This document shows positions 42,892 through 52,477 of a stretch of 64,000 bases of DNA, piece by piece; the stretch's first letter is position 1, and every line of letters starts with the position of its first letter. Where the stretch lies: positions 3,162,001 to 3,226,000 of the forward strand of contig NZ_CP051685.1 in NCBI RefSeq assembly GCF_012849555.1, given 5' to 3'. The position numbers and the translations under genes were made by a program. The notes under the pieces were generated by a model that saw only the letters and a program-made list of their open reading frames with translations, ran no database searches and was not told where the DNA came from. The stretch is from Massilia forsythiae. Its GTDB lineage: Bacteria; Pseudomonadota; Gammaproteobacteria; Burkholderiales; Burkholderiaceae_D.

Positions 42892-44422
42892 GCTTGCTGG
42901 GTTCGGGGTTGCTCTTGGCCGGGTCGGACAGCCTGATCTTGACGGCCACCATCGTGCCGCCGCCGGGCGCCGCCGACAGGTCGAGGGTGCCGCCCAGCGC
43001 AAGCGCGCGTTCGCTCATGCCGCGCAGGCCGAACGAGTGCGGCTTCAGGCGGTCTTCGGGCGTGATGCCGCGGCCATTATCGCAGATGCTCAGCGTCAGG
43101 TGCTGGCGCTGGCGCCGCAGCGTCACCGTCACGCGGGTGGCGTGGGCATGCTTGGCGATATTGGTCAGCGTTTCCTGGAAAATACGGAACAGGGCGCTGG
43201 CACGGTCCTGGTCGAGCGCGATCTCCTTTTCCGTGCTGCGCAGCACGCAGGCGATGCCGAGCTGCTTCTCGAATTCGCGCGCCTGCCATTCGAGCGCGGC
43301 GACGATACCCAGGTCGAGCGTGCTGGGACGCAGGTCGAGCGAGATGCGATGGATCGCCTCGATGGTGCGGTCGACCAGGGAATCGAGATAGTCGGCCTTT
43401 TCCGCGAGCCCCGGATCCGGCGGCAGGCGCGCTGCCAGCATCGCCAGCGCCATCTTGATGGCGGTCATGTTGCCGCCCAGGTCATCATGGATCTCGCGCG
43501 CGATGCGGGTGCGTTCCTGCTCCTTCACCTGCTCGATGTGCGCGGTCAGCTCGGCCAGCCGCGCGCGCGAATGGCGCGTCTCTTCCTGCGCCTGCTTGCT
43601 GGCGGTGATGTTGGTCATGATCCCGTCCCACTGCATGTCGCCGTCCAGGCGCTGGGGCGTGGCGCGCAGGCCGATCCACTTGACGTCGTTCCAGGCGGCG
43701 ATCCAGATCCGGCCTTCCCAGTTCCAGCCTTCGTAGCGGGCGCGCGAGGCCTGCATCGTGTCCAGGTAGCTCTTGCGGTCGTCCGGGAGGATCAGTGCCA
43801 GGAAGCGTTCCGGCGCGCGGTGCAGCTCGGCGCACGACAGGCCGAGCAGGGCGGTGCAGCCTTCGCTCAGCTGGGTGAAGGCGACGTTGCCGTCGGCGTG
43901 CTGGACGAACTGGTAGACCAGGCCCGGCGTGTGGTTGACCACCGCCGCGAAGCGCGCCTGGTACTGCCCCAGTTCCACGCCGGCCGCCAGTTCGCGCGAC
44001 AGGTCGTCGCCCACCGCCAGCAGCAGCGCGCGGCCGTCGCGCTGCGCGCGCAGGAAGCACAATTTTATGGCGTAGCTGCTGCCGTCGGCGCGCCGCAGGC
44101 GCGTGCGCAGGTTGACGTGGGCGCCGGCTTCTTCTCCCAGCTGGGCGGGCAGCGCCGCCAGCGCCGCCGCGTCGGCCGGCGGCATCAGGTCGTGCGGGGT
44201 CATGCCGGCCAGCTGCGCCATGTCGTAGCCGAGGTTGCGGCACGCCGCCGCGTTGGCGTCGACGAAGCGCAGCGTGGCCGGATCGATCAGATAGATTTCG
44301 CTGTCGGGCGCGCGTCCGAAGGGCGCAGCGGGGACGGCGGCTGCGGCGGCGCCGGATGCGCCGCCGGGCAGGACTGCGGCATGCGCCCGGCCGGCAGCGA
44401 GTGGGAAAGGAGACGTGCTCAT
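42884..44422 (-). CDS. PAS-domain sensor histidine kinase (HisKA_3 type)
   Basis: 512 residues from the ATG at 44422 (an in-frame GTG at 44434 is also possible; neither has a strong ribosome-binding site). Two PAS domains (about residues 38-140 and 155-280), a coiled segment, then the NarX-type dimerisation motif REIHDDLGGNMTAIKMALAM with the phospho-accepting His near residue 312. The ATPase domain has FRIFQETLTNIAKHAHAT and DNGRGI. No membrane helix, so it senses a cytoplasmic signal. It is upstream of, and overlaps, its response regulator. Confidence 0.9.
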   Translation of the reverse strand: MSTSPFPLAAGRAHAAVLPGGASGAAAAAVPAAPFGRAPDSEIYLIDPATLRFVDANAAACRNLGYDMAQLAGMTPHDLMPPADAAALAALPAQLGEEAGAHVNLRTRLRRADGSSYAIKLCFLRAQRDGRALLLAVGDDLSRELAAGVELGQYQARFAAVVNHTPGLVYQFVQHADGNVAFTQLSEGCTALLGLSCAELHRAPERFLALILPDDRKSYLDTMQASRARYEGWNWEGRIWIAAWNDVKWIGLRATPQRLDGDMQWDGIMTNITASKQAQEETRHSRARLAELTAHIEQVKEQERTRIAREIHDDLGGNMTAIKMALAMLAARLPPDPGLAEKADYLDSLVDRTIEAIHRISLDLRPSTLDLGIVAALEWQAREFEKQLGIACVLRSTEKEIALDQDRASALFRIFQETLTNIAKHAHATRVTVTLRRQRQHLTLSICDNGRGITPEDRLKPHSFGLRGMSERALALGGTLDLSAAPGGGTMVAVKIRLSDPAKSNPEPSKHE

Positions 44423-44463
44423 GGCAGGATTCACAGGTTATGGGGGGACGCCGCCCGCCATCC

Positions 44464-45060
44464 TCAACGGCGCCACGAGCGCCACTGGAAGATGAGACGG
44501 CGCAGCACGCGCGAGGTATGGCTGGCATGACGGTGGCCGAACCGCGGCGCCGGGCGCTGCTTGCCATGCCAGCGCCGCCGCAGCCGCGACTTCATGCTGC
44601 GCAGCGCCCGGCCGGCGCGCCGGTAAGTGTGGCTGGCGCGCAGGCGCCCGATGTAATGGTCCTTCTGCGCCATGAACCAGCCGTGGCAGTACGCGAACCA
44701 GCGCACCGCCAGCAGGGTCGGCAGGGTCAGCGCGTACAGCCGCGCCACCACGGCGGCGCCGCCGATCTTGGCGGCGACGATGGCGGCGATGCCGGACACC
44801 GCGTGGCCCTTGGCGATGGCCACCAGCGCCAGCAGCTTGACCGGCAACAGCAGCAATCCCGGCAGCAGGAAAGCGCACAGCGCCGCATACGGCGGCAAAG
44901 TGCGCACGCGCGATTCGAGCACCGCCAGCAGCGGCCAGCGCGCCAGCCGCGCGGCCAGGCGCGCGCCGACGCGCCAGCACCACTCTTCGAGCAGCAGCAG
45001 CAGCGCGGTGGCGTACACCAGCGGCGTGAACAGGCGGCTTCGTTGGACGGCTCTTGTCAT
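44464..45060 (-). CDS. Conserved membrane protein of unknown function
   Basis: 198 residues with two or three hydrophobic segments: LFTPLVYATALLLLLEEWCW near the N-terminus, YAALCAFLLPGLLLLPVKLL and KGHAVSGIAAIVAAKIGGAA in the middle, and ARLYALTLPTLLAVRWFAYC. The C-terminal 60 residues are strongly basic (RRAGRALRSMKSRLRRRWHG), probably cytoplasmic. No enzyme motif was recognised. It is divergent from greB and lies 41 bp before the sensor kinase on the same strand. Confidence 0.72.
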   Translation of the reverse strand: MTRAVQRSRLFTPLVYATALLLLLEEWCWRVGARLAARLARWPLLAVLESRVRTLPPYAALCAFLLPGLLLLPVKLLALVAIAKGHAVSGIAAIVAAKIGGAAVVARLYALTLPTLLAVRWFAYCHGWFMAQKDHYIGRLRASHTYRRAGRALRSMKSRLRRRWHGKQRPAPRFGHRHASHTSRVLRRLIFQWRSWRR

Positions 45061-45243
45061 GGGTGCATGATACGGGATGGTGCGGATCTGCCGCGTTCGT
45101 CGAGACGGATGGCTACTGCTGCCAGATGCGACCGGCTAAACGGAATTGCAAGTCCGTCATGCCGGCCTGGTGCGTCCTATTCTGGCAGGACGCTCTTCGC
45201 AGTGGCGCGCGTATCGCTTGCAAAAGGGTCTACAATCGGTGTC

Positions 45244-45810
<567 letters not shown>

Positions 45811-45906
45811 ACCCACTCCGGATGGCGGCGCGCGCGCAGGCGGACGCGCCCGGTGCGATGCGGCTGGCGCTGGTAAGATGGGATTTTTCCCTGTATTCCG
45901 TCTTCC

Positions 45907-46530
45907 ATGAATCGTTCCAACGAGACGCCCATCGCCCAGGCCCCTGACCCGGTCGCGGCCTTGCGCGCGGCCACCGACGGCCGCCACCAGCAGCTCGACA
46001 GCGGCCTGCCGATCGGCGCGCCCGACGCGTCCCTGCGCGACTATGCGCTGCACCTGCGCATGTTGCGCGCCTGGCTGCTGCCGCTGCAGGCGTGGCTGGC
46101 CGATGCCGGCGGTGAAGGGGATGATGGCGACGCCGCCGTCCAGGATGCCGGCCTGGCCGGACACCTGGCGCTGATCGACACCGACCTGGGCGAGCCCGGC
46201 ATGCCGGGCACGCCCGAATTCGACCCGCACGCCGTCGCCGTTTCGTGGCCGGCACAGGCGAGTGCGGCCTACCGCTGGGGCGTGCGCTACGTGATCGAAG
46301 GATCGCAACTGGGCGGCGTGGTGCTGTATAAACGCCTGGCGCAGCGGCTGGCACCGCATCCGCTGCGCTACCTGAAGGGCGGCGACGCCGGTCCCGGCCC
46401 GCGCTGGCGCGAATTCATGGGGGCGCTGCGCCGGCACGTGGGCACGCCGGAGCAGGTCGCCGAAGCGTGTGCCGGGGCGTGCGCGGCGTTCGATGCGATC
46501 CTGGCGTTGCGGATGCACGAACATCGGTAG
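45907..46530 (+). CDS. Biliverdin-producing heme oxygenase
   Basis: 207 residues with the bacterial heme oxygenase pattern. The proximal His lies in RAATDGRHQQLDS near residue 27, DYALHLRMLRAWLLPLQAWL follows, then the distal helix AAYRWGVRYVIEGSQLGGVV and the C-terminal RWREFMGALRRHVGTPEQVA. It would open heme to biliverdin for iron recovery or a bilin chromophore. No bacteriophytochrome gene is adjacent. The stop codon TAG is embedded in the repeat that starts at 46527. Confidence 0.85.
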   Translation: MNRSNETPIAQAPDPVAALRAATDGRHQQLDSGLPIGAPDASLRDYALHLRMLRAWLLPLQAWLADAGGEGDDGDAAVQDAGLAGHLALIDTDLGEPGMPGTPEFDPHAVAVSWPAQASAAYRWGVRYVIEGSQLGGVVLYKRLAQRLAPHPLRYLKGGDAGPGPRWREFMGALRRHVGTPEQVAEACAGACAAFDAILALRMHEHR

Positions 46531-46572
46531 GGTGGACGTGGCCGGCGAGGCGGCTTCGCCGTCTACCCTACG
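46527..46572. repeat. GTAGGGTGGACG inverted repeat after heme oxygenase
   Basis: GTAGGGTGGACG at 46527 is answered by CGTCTACCCTAC ending at 46571, with an inner stem GGCGAGGC..GCTTCGCC. The same arms flank the element at 50236-50282. The heme oxygenase stop codon is part of the left arm. It lies between convergent genes and could act as a bidirectional hairpin. Confidence 0.7.
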
Positions 46573-46631
46573 TCATCGAATGGTCGGTATCGACCGGCGG
46601 GGCGAGGAACGCCATCGTCGCCGGCCGTCGT

Positions 46632-48875
46632 TCAGCTGCGTTCGCGCTCGACCCGGTTGACGCCGGCCACCCGGCGCAGGTTGCGGATCAGGTGCGCCAG
46701 GTGTACCCGGTCCTTCACCTGGATGGTGAAGCGCAGCTGGGTCATCATGTGCTCGTCGTCCTCGTCCATGCCGACATACGTGATGTTGGCGTCGGACTCG
46801 CCGATCTCGGCCGCCACGCGCGCCAGGATGCCCTTCTCGTTGTTGATCAAGAGGCGGATACGGCAATCGAAGCGGCGGTTCAGTTCGCCGCCCCACTGCA
46901 CCGCGATCCAGCGGTCCGGTTCCTTGGCCTGCAGGCGCTTGGCCTGCGCACAGTCGGACGTGTGTACCACCAGGCCCTGGTCGCGCCGCAGCTGGCCGAG
47001 GATCTGGTCGCCCGGGATCGGCAGGCAGCACGGCGCCAGCTGCACGGAAGTGCCTTCGCTGCCGTAGATGGTGACCGGATCGAGTTCGCCGCCGCTGCTC
47101 GGCTGGGCCGGCACGCTGTCGACGTCGCCGCCCTGCAGGCCGAAGATGTGGCGCGCCACCAGCGCCGGCATGCGCTTGCCGATGCCGATGTCGGCGTACA
47201 GCTCGTCCATCGACTTGGCCGAGGATTCGGCCAGCAGGCGTTCGATCGCGCCGGGCGCCAGTTCGGCCTTGATGCCGAGCTGGCCGAGCGCCTGGCCCAG
47301 CAGGTCCTGGCCCAGTTCCACCGACTCGTTCAGGTTAATGGTGCGCAGGAAGTGGCGGATCGCCGAGCGCGCCTTGCCGGTACGGACGAAACTCAGCCAG
47401 GTCGGACTCGGCCGCGAATCCGGATCGGTCTCGATCTCGACGATGTCGCCGTTGTGCAGCTCGGTGCGCAGCGACGCCGCTTCGTTGTTGATCTTGACCG
47501 ACACCGTGTGGTCGCCGATGCCGGTGTGGATGCTGTAGGCGAAGTCGAGCGGCGTGGCGCCGCGCGGCAGCGCGATGATCTTCGACTTCGGCGTGAACAC
47601 GTACACCGAATCCGGGAACAAATCGACCTTGACGTGTTCCAGGAACTCGGCCGAGTCGCCGGTCTGCTGCTGGATGTCGAGCAGCGACTGCAGCCAGGCA
47701 TGGGTGCGCTGCTGCAGGTCCGACATGTTCTGGTCGCCGGTCTTGTACAGCCAGTGCGCCGCCACGCCGCTTTCCGCGGTGCGGTGCATGTCCTGGGTGC
47801 GGATCTGGAATTCGACCGGGGTGCCGTAGGGGCCGATCAGGGTGGTGTGCAGCGACTGGTAGCCGTTGATCTTGCGGATTGCGATGTAGTCCTTGAACTT
47901 GCCCGGCATCGGCTTGTACAGCGAATGCAGGGTGCCGAGCGCCACGTAACAGTTGGGCACGGTGTCCACCACCACGCGGAAGCCGTACACGTCCAGCACC
48001 TGCGAGAACGACAGGTGTTTATTCCGCATCTTTTTATAGATGCCGAACAGGGTCTTTTCGCGCCCGTACACCTCGGCCTGGATGCCGGCGCCGCCCAGCG
48101 TGTTCTTGACCGCGTCCAGGATCTTCCTGACCACCTCGCGCCGGTTGCCGCGCGCCGCCTTGATCGCCTTGGACAGCGTCTTGTAGCGCAGCGGGTACAA
48201 ATGCGAGAACGACAGGTCCTGCAGCTCGCGGTAGATGTCGTTCAGGCCGAGCCGGTGCGCGATCGGCACGTAGACTTCCATGGTCTCGCCGGCGATGCGG
48301 CGCTTCTTCGCCGGCGCCATCACGCCCAGCGTGCGCATGTTGTGCAGGCGGTCGGCCAGCTTGATCAGGATGACGCGCACGTCGGACGCCATCGCCAGCA
48401 GCATCTTGCGGAAGTTTTCCGCCTGCGCCTCGACCACGCTCTGGAATTCGATCTTTTCCAGCTTGGACAGGCCGTCCACCAGGTTGGCCACCTGCGGGCC
48501 GAAGCGCTCCAGCAATTCTTCCTTCTTGACGTCCTGGTCCTCGATCACGTCGTGCAGCAGGGCGGCCATGATCGCCTGCGCATCGAGCTTCCAGTCGGCG
48601 CAGATCTCGGCCACCGCGATCGGGTGCGAGATGTAGGGCTCGCCCGACTTGCGCACCTGGCCCAGGTGCATCTCGTCCGAGAAGCGGTAGGCTTCCTTGA
48701 CCCGCTTGAGTTCGACGGGCGTGAGGTAGTCGGCCAGCTTGTTGGCCAGGTGCGTGATCGAGGCGACGCCGGGCGCAGGCGTCTCGGCTTCCTGCGGCTT
48801 GCCGGCGGTGCGGCCGGGCCGGGGCGCCTTGTTGGTGGTACTCAAGGGGAGGGAATCCGGTGGGGACAAGTTCAT
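46632..48875 (-). CDS. spoT: Bifunctional (p)ppGpp synthetase/hydrolase SpoT/Rsh
   Basis: 747 residues with the full long-RSH layout: HD hydrolase domain with intact metal site (ALLHDVIEDQDVKKEELLER near residues 105-124 and LIKLADRLHNMRTLGVMAPA), the synthetase domain (YGREKTLFGIYKKMRNKHLS, INGYQSLHTTLIGPYGTPVE), TGS (YVFTPKSKIIALPRGATPLD), a Cys-containing middle segment (LAPCCLPIPGDQILGQLRRD) and a C-terminal ACT domain. Intact hydrolase residues support a bifunctional enzyme. It lies downstream of rpoZ, as in other Betaproteobacteria. Confidence 0.95.
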   Translation of the reverse strand: MNLSPPDSLPLSTTNKAPRPGRTAGKPQEAETPAPGVASITHLANKLADYLTPVELKRVKEAYRFSDEMHLGQVRKSGEPYISHPIAVAEICADWKLDAQAIMAALLHDVIEDQDVKKEELLERFGPQVANLVDGLSKLEKIEFQSVVEAQAENFRKMLLAMASDVRVILIKLADRLHNMRTLGVMAPAKKRRIAGETMEVYVPIAHRLGLNDIYRELQDLSFSHLYPLRYKTLSKAIKAARGNRREVVRKILDAVKNTLGGAGIQAEVYGREKTLFGIYKKMRNKHLSFSQVLDVYGFRVVVDTVPNCYVALGTLHSLYKPMPGKFKDYIAIRKINGYQSLHTTLIGPYGTPVEFQIRTQDMHRTAESGVAAHWLYKTGDQNMSDLQQRTHAWLQSLLDIQQQTGDSAEFLEHVKVDLFPDSVYVFTPKSKIIALPRGATPLDFAYSIHTGIGDHTVSVKINNEAASLRTELHNGDIVEIETDPDSRPSPTWLSFVRTGKARSAIRHFLRTINLNESVELGQDLLGQALGQLGIKAELAPGAIERLLAESSAKSMDELYADIGIGKRMPALVARHIFGLQGGDVDSVPAQPSSGGELDPVTIYGSEGTSVQLAPCCLPIPGDQILGQLRRDQGLVVHTSDCAQAKRLQAKEPDRWIAVQWGGELNRRFDCRIRLLINNEKGILARVAAEIGESDANITYVGMDEDDEHMMTQLRFTIQVKDRVHLAHLIRNLRRVAGVNRVERERS

Positions 48876-49041
48876 ACGTAAAGAAAATCAGCCGCTGTTT
48901 GAAGCAGGATAACAGAATAACGGGCTGGCCCAATTCCGTTGGGTCGGGATGTGCGTGGGGAGGGTCAATCGACTGGAAAAATCGTCATCCAGGCGGAACG
49001 GCGGCAGGGCGCTTGCGACCATGATCGAAGGATGCACAAAA

Positions 49042-49169
49042 CCGTCGTCCCCGCGAAGCCGGGGACCCATGCCGAGCTTCCGAAATCGGTCTGTCCGATT
49101 GCACGAGGTGCTTTCGAGATCGCGAATTCTGTTGCTTGGTATGGGTCCCCGCCTGCGCGGGGACGACGG
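49042..49169. repeat. Paired REP element (REPIN-like), spoT-rpoZ
   Basis: Left palindrome CGTCGTCCCCGCGAAGCC from 49043 and inverted right copy ending GCGGGGACGACG at 49168 with about 70 bases between. It fills part of the 353-bp gap between spoT and rpoZ, beside a second repeat of another family at 49181. Confidence 0.85.
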
Positions 49170-49180
49170 ATCGTAATCAG

Positions 49181-49224
49181 TTGGGGTCAGAGCACAAGCG
49201 TGAAAACCGTGCTCTGACCCACAA
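49181..49224. repeat. GGGGTCAGAGC inverted repeat, spoT-rpoZ
   Basis: TTGGGGTCAGAGCAC at 49181 and GTGCTCTGACCCACAA ending at 49224 are near-perfect inverted arms around an 14-base loop. Same family as at 3757, 6217 and 11736. It directly follows rpoZ on the minus strand. Confidence 0.8.
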
Positions 49225-49228
49225 TGAT

Positions 49229-49432
49229 TTACATAGGCACCTTCTTCAGCATCTCCAGGCCGACCTTGCCCGCGGCGATCTCGCGCAGGGCGACGACGGT
49301 CGGCTTGTCCTTGGCTTCGACTTTCGGGGTGTGGCCTTGCAGCAACTGACGGGCGCGGTAAGTGGCGGCCAGGGTCAGCTGGAAACGGTTGGGGACGTTC
49401 TTCAGGCAATCTTCGATGGTGATGCGGGCCAT
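49229..49432 (-). CDS. rpoZ: RNA polymerase omega subunit
   Basis: 67 residues, the normal betaproteobacterial length: [33 protein letters not shown] and [20 protein letters not shown]. It assists beta-prime folding and forms part of the ppGpp site at the polymerase. The gene lies between gmk and spoT, the usual stringent-response block. Confidence 0.96.
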   Translation of the reverse strand: MARITIEDCLKNVPNRFQLTLAATYRARQLLQGHTPKVEAKDKPTVVALREIAAGKVGLEMLKKVPM

Positions 49433-49558
49433 GTGCTACTCCTAGTTTGGTCAATATGGAAACGAACGGCCGCCGCAACGGGAAACGGGCAGGGCCCGCC
49501 CGGATGCGGCGGGCGCCGGGCGCCGGGTCCGGAAAGCCGGCGGATCGGATTCGGCGGA

Positions 49559-50203
49559 TCAGGTTTGCGGCAGTGCGTGGATTCCCAGCTGGGCAAAGAG
49601 CGAGGTGTTGCGGGCCGCTTGCTGGGCGAAGCGCGAACGTGTCGCCTTGACGATCGACTGCAACTCGGACAACGCGACGTTGAACTCTTCATTGATGATA
49701 ACATACTCGAAGTCCGGCGCGTGAGCGATCTCGCCGCCGGCGGCGAGCAAGCGGCGCGTGATGATGTGCGGCTCGTCGGTGCCGCGCTTGTGCAGGCGCT
49801 CTTCCAGCGCCGCGATCGACGGCGGCAGGATGAAGATGCCGGACGCGTGCGGAAACTGCTTCTTGACCTGGCGCGCGCCCTGCCAGTCGATCTCCAGCAG
49901 GATGTCGGTGCCGTTCTTCATTTCCTGTTCGACCGTCAGGCGGCTGGTGCCGTAGAAATTGCCGTGCACCTCGGCCCATTCCAGGAACTCGCCGCGGTCG
50001 GCGCGCGCCGTGAAGTCCTCGGCGGTGGTGAAGTGGTAATGCACGCCGTCCTGCTCGCCCGGGCGCGGCTGGCGCGTGGTGGTCGAGATCGACAACTTGA
50101 TGCCCGGTTCCTGCGCCAGCAGCGCGTTGACCAGCGTCGATTTGCCGGCGCCGGACGGGGCGGCGACAATGAACAGGCTGCCGGAGAAAGCGGTGGTGAG
50201 CAT
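49559..50203 (-). CDS. gmk: Guanylate kinase
   Basis: Phosphorylates GMP to GDP with ATP. The ATG at 50203 behind AAAAGGAATCC gives 214 residues. The P-loop [20 protein letters not shown] is near residues 13-32, and GMP-binding segments [20 protein letters not shown] and [20 protein letters not shown] follow. Upstream frame to 50311 is repeat DNA. It sits between yicC and rpoZ. Confidence 0.96.
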   Translation of the reverse strand: MLTTAFSGSLFIVAAPSGAGKSTLVNALLAQEPGIKLSISTTTRQPRPGEQDGVHYHFTTAEDFTARADRGEFLEWAEVHGNFYGTSRLTVEQEMKNGTDILLEIDWQGARQVKKQFPHASGIFILPPSIAALEERLHKRGTDEPHIITRRLLAAGGEIAHAPDFEYVIINEEFNVALSELQSIVKATRSRFAQQAARNTSLFAQLGIHALPQT

Positions 50204-50235
50204 GAGGATTCCTTTTATTACGTGTTGAATGAAAA

Positions 50236-50282
50236 CGTAGGGTGGACGGCATAGCCAGCTAGGCGCCCCCGTCCACCCTACG
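50236..50282. repeat. GTAGGGTGGACGG inverted repeat, gmk-yicC
   Basis: CGTAGGGTGGACGG at 50236 and its inverted partner CGTCCACCCTACG ending at 50282 enclose about 20 bases. It shares its arms with the element at 46527. It lies in the 123-bp gap between yicC and gmk and would form a hairpin in the operon mRNA. Confidence 0.75.
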
Positions 50283-50326
50283 GCGGCGCGGTCGGGTTTC
50301 ACCGGCCGCACGAAACGGTATGCCGC

Positions 50327-51229
50327 TTATTCCAGGTTCTGCACCTGCTCGCGCATCTGCTCGATCAGCAGCTTGAGCTCCATCGACGCATCCGCCAGTT
50401 CCTTGACCGACGCCTTGGCGCCCAGCGTGTTCGCTTCGCGGTTGAGTTCCTGCATCATGAAGTCGAGGCGCTTGCCGACTTGCCCGCCCTTCTTGAGGAT
50501 GTGGCGGGTCTCGTTCAGGTGCGCGGACAGGCGCGACAGTTCTTCCGAGACGTCGATGCGGATGCCGTACAGGGTGACTTCCTGGCGGATGCGCTCGAAC
50601 ACTTCCTGGCGCGTCAGCACGCTCGGGTTGCCGTGGCCGGCCAGGCCGAGCGCGTCCTGCATGCGTTCGACCGCCTTTTGCTGGAATTGCGAGATCACCT
50701 GCGGGATCAGGGGCGTGATGCGCTTGACGATCGCTTCCATCGATTCGATGCGCGACTGCAGCATCGCTTCCAGCGCCGCGCCCTCGCGCCGGCGACTGTC
50801 GACGAAGGCGGCGATGGTTTTCACGGTGAGGGCGGCGACGTCGGCCTGCAGCGACTCCTGGCCGATCTGCGCTTCCTCGATCACGCCCGGCCAGCGCAGC
50901 AGCTCGGCCACCGTCATGGTCGGCGCGGACACGAAGTGGCGCGTGACTTCGTTCTGCAGGCGCGCCAGGTCGGCCAGCATGTCGTTGTTCAGGACCTGCG
51001 AGCCGGTGCTCGCCTTGCGGCCGAAGGACAGCCGGACTTCGACCTTGCCGCGCGTGATGGCGGCCATGATCGCCGCACGCAGGTCGGGCTCCAGCGCGCG
51101 CAACTCGTCGTTGATGCGGAACTGCAGGTCGAGGAAGCGTGAATTGACGCTCTTGATCTCGATCGTCAACGTGCCGGCAGCGCCCTCGCTGGTGGCTACC
51201 GCATACCCTGTCATGCTAGAAATGCTCAA
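50327..51229 (-). CDS. yicC: YicC-family endoribonuclease
   Basis: Conserved stress-related ribonuclease, about 300 residues. The family motif SSMTGYAVATSEGAAGTLTI opens the protein. A TTG at 51229 behind CGGGGAC gives 300 residues; ATGs at 51214 and 51247 are alternatives. Conserved segments include EIKSVNSRFLDLQFRINDEL, RGKVEVRLSFGRKAS and the C-terminal GKRLDFMMQELNREANTLGA, ending IEQMREQVQNLE. It is first in yicC-gmk-rpoZ-spoT. Confidence 0.9.
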   Translation of the reverse strand: MSISSMTGYAVATSEGAAGTLTIEIKSVNSRFLDLQFRINDELRALEPDLRAAIMAAITRGKVEVRLSFGRKASTGSQVLNNDMLADLARLQNEVTRHFVSAPTMTVAELLRWPGVIEEAQIGQESLQADVAALTVKTIAAFVDSRRREGAALEAMLQSRIESMEAIVKRITPLIPQVISQFQQKAVERMQDALGLAGHGNPSVLTRQEVFERIRQEVTLYGIRIDVSEELSRLSAHLNETRHILKKGGQVGKRLDFMMQELNREANTLGAKASVKELADASMELKLLIEQMREQVQNLE

Positions 51230-51422
51230 TGGAGTCCCCGGTTGCATGGAACCACGACGCCCCGCCATGCATCGCTTGCCGCCCCATCGGTACGCACCTT
51301 GCAGCAGCGGCGCTCCCGGAACGGCACCGCGTCGCCCGCGAGGGTTGTCGAGGTTCCCTTTATTCTTTACAAAGCGATGATTTATCCACACAATCGCCGT
51401 GTTTAGCAAGGACTACTCGCTC

Positions 51423-52442
51423 ATGGCTGCACAAAATAACGCTCCCTTGCCGGATGGGCTGGAAATTGGCGGATATCGCATTGTAAAGAAAATTGCGTCC
51501 GGCGGGTTCAGTATTGTTTATCTGGCATATGACGGCGACGGCAACGCGGTAGCGATCAAGGAATACCTGCCCAGCGCGCTGGCGCTGCGCCAGCCGGGCG
51601 AACTGGCGCCGGCGGTGTCGCGCGCCAACCTGCCGGTCTTCCGCATCGGACTGAAGTGCTTCTTCGAGGAGGGGCGGGCGCTGGCGCGCATCGTGCATCC
51701 GAACGTGGTGCGCGTGCTGAATTTCTTCCGCGCCAACGACACCGTCTACATGGTAATGGCCTACGAATCCGGCCACGCGCTGCAGGAAGTGGTGGCGCGC
51801 CAGCTGGCGCGGGGACGCCGTCCCGGCGAAGCCTTCGTGCGCCGCGTGTTCGACGGCGTCTGTGCCGGCCTGCGCGAAGTCCACGCCAACAAGCTGCTGC
51901 ACCTGGACCTGAAGCCGGCCAACATCTACCTGCGCGCCGACGGCACGCCGATCCTGCTCGACTTCGGCGCCGCGCGCCAGACCATCAACACCGACGTGCC
52001 TTCGCTGGCGCCGATGTACACGCCCGGCTTCGCGGCGCCGGAACTGTATGCGCGCGGCGTCGCGCTCGGGCCGTGGACCGACATCTACAGCATCGGCGCC
52101 GCGCTGTACGCCTGCATGGCCGGCGCGCCGCCGCAGCCGGCCGACGCGCGCCGCGACGCCGACGCCATGCCGCCGTTGTTCGCAAAACTGGACGGCGCCT
52201 TTTCGCCGGCGCTGGTGGCGATGGTGACGGCCTGCCTGGCGCTCGATCCGCTGGCGCGCCCGCAGAGCGTGTTCGCGGTGCAGAAGGTGCTGCAGCAGGC
52301 GCCGGCCGGATCGCTGCCCGCCGCTGCTGCCGCTGCTGCCGATGCCGCTGCTGCCGATGCCCAGGCGGCGCCCGCATCCGGCTGGCGCGGCCTGCTCGGA
52401 CGCCTCGGCGGCCTAGGTAGAGCCGGCCGCGGCGACGCCTGA
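51423..52442 (+). CDS. Serine/threonine protein kinase (HLD variant)
   Basis: 339 residues from the ATG at 51423 (AAGGA upstream; an in-frame GTG at 51399 is less likely). A Hanks-type kinase domain spans about residues 15-290: Gly loop IASGGFSIVYLAYDGDGNAV, the ATP Lys in VAIKEYLP, the catalytic loop LLHLDLKPANIYL (His-Leu-Asp instead of His-Arg-Asp), DFG in LLDFGAARQ and APE-like GFAAPELYARG. The missing Arg makes it a non-RD kinase. The C-terminus is a short Ala/Asp repeat with no membrane helix. It is followed 35 bp later by a PP2C phosphatase. Confidence 0.9.
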   Translation: MAAQNNAPLPDGLEIGGYRIVKKIASGGFSIVYLAYDGDGNAVAIKEYLPSALALRQPGELAPAVSRANLPVFRIGLKCFFEEGRALARIVHPNVVRVLNFFRANDTVYMVMAYESGHALQEVVARQLARGRRPGEAFVRRVFDGVCAGLREVHANKLLHLDLKPANIYLRADGTPILLDFGAARQTINTDVPSLAPMYTPGFAAPELYARGVALGPWTDIYSIGAALYACMAGAPPQPADARRDADAMPPLFAKLDGAFSPALVAMVTACLALDPLARPQSVFAVQKVLQQAPAGSLPAAAAAAADAAAADAQAAPASGWRGLLGRLGGLGRAGRGDA

Positions 52443-52477
52443 TCCTTCCCGATCGTCATTCCGCCAACGGAGACTCC

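Noticed and set aside
46467-48881. 804-codon open frame on the plus strand
   Set aside because: Antisense to spoT and with no recognisable domain.
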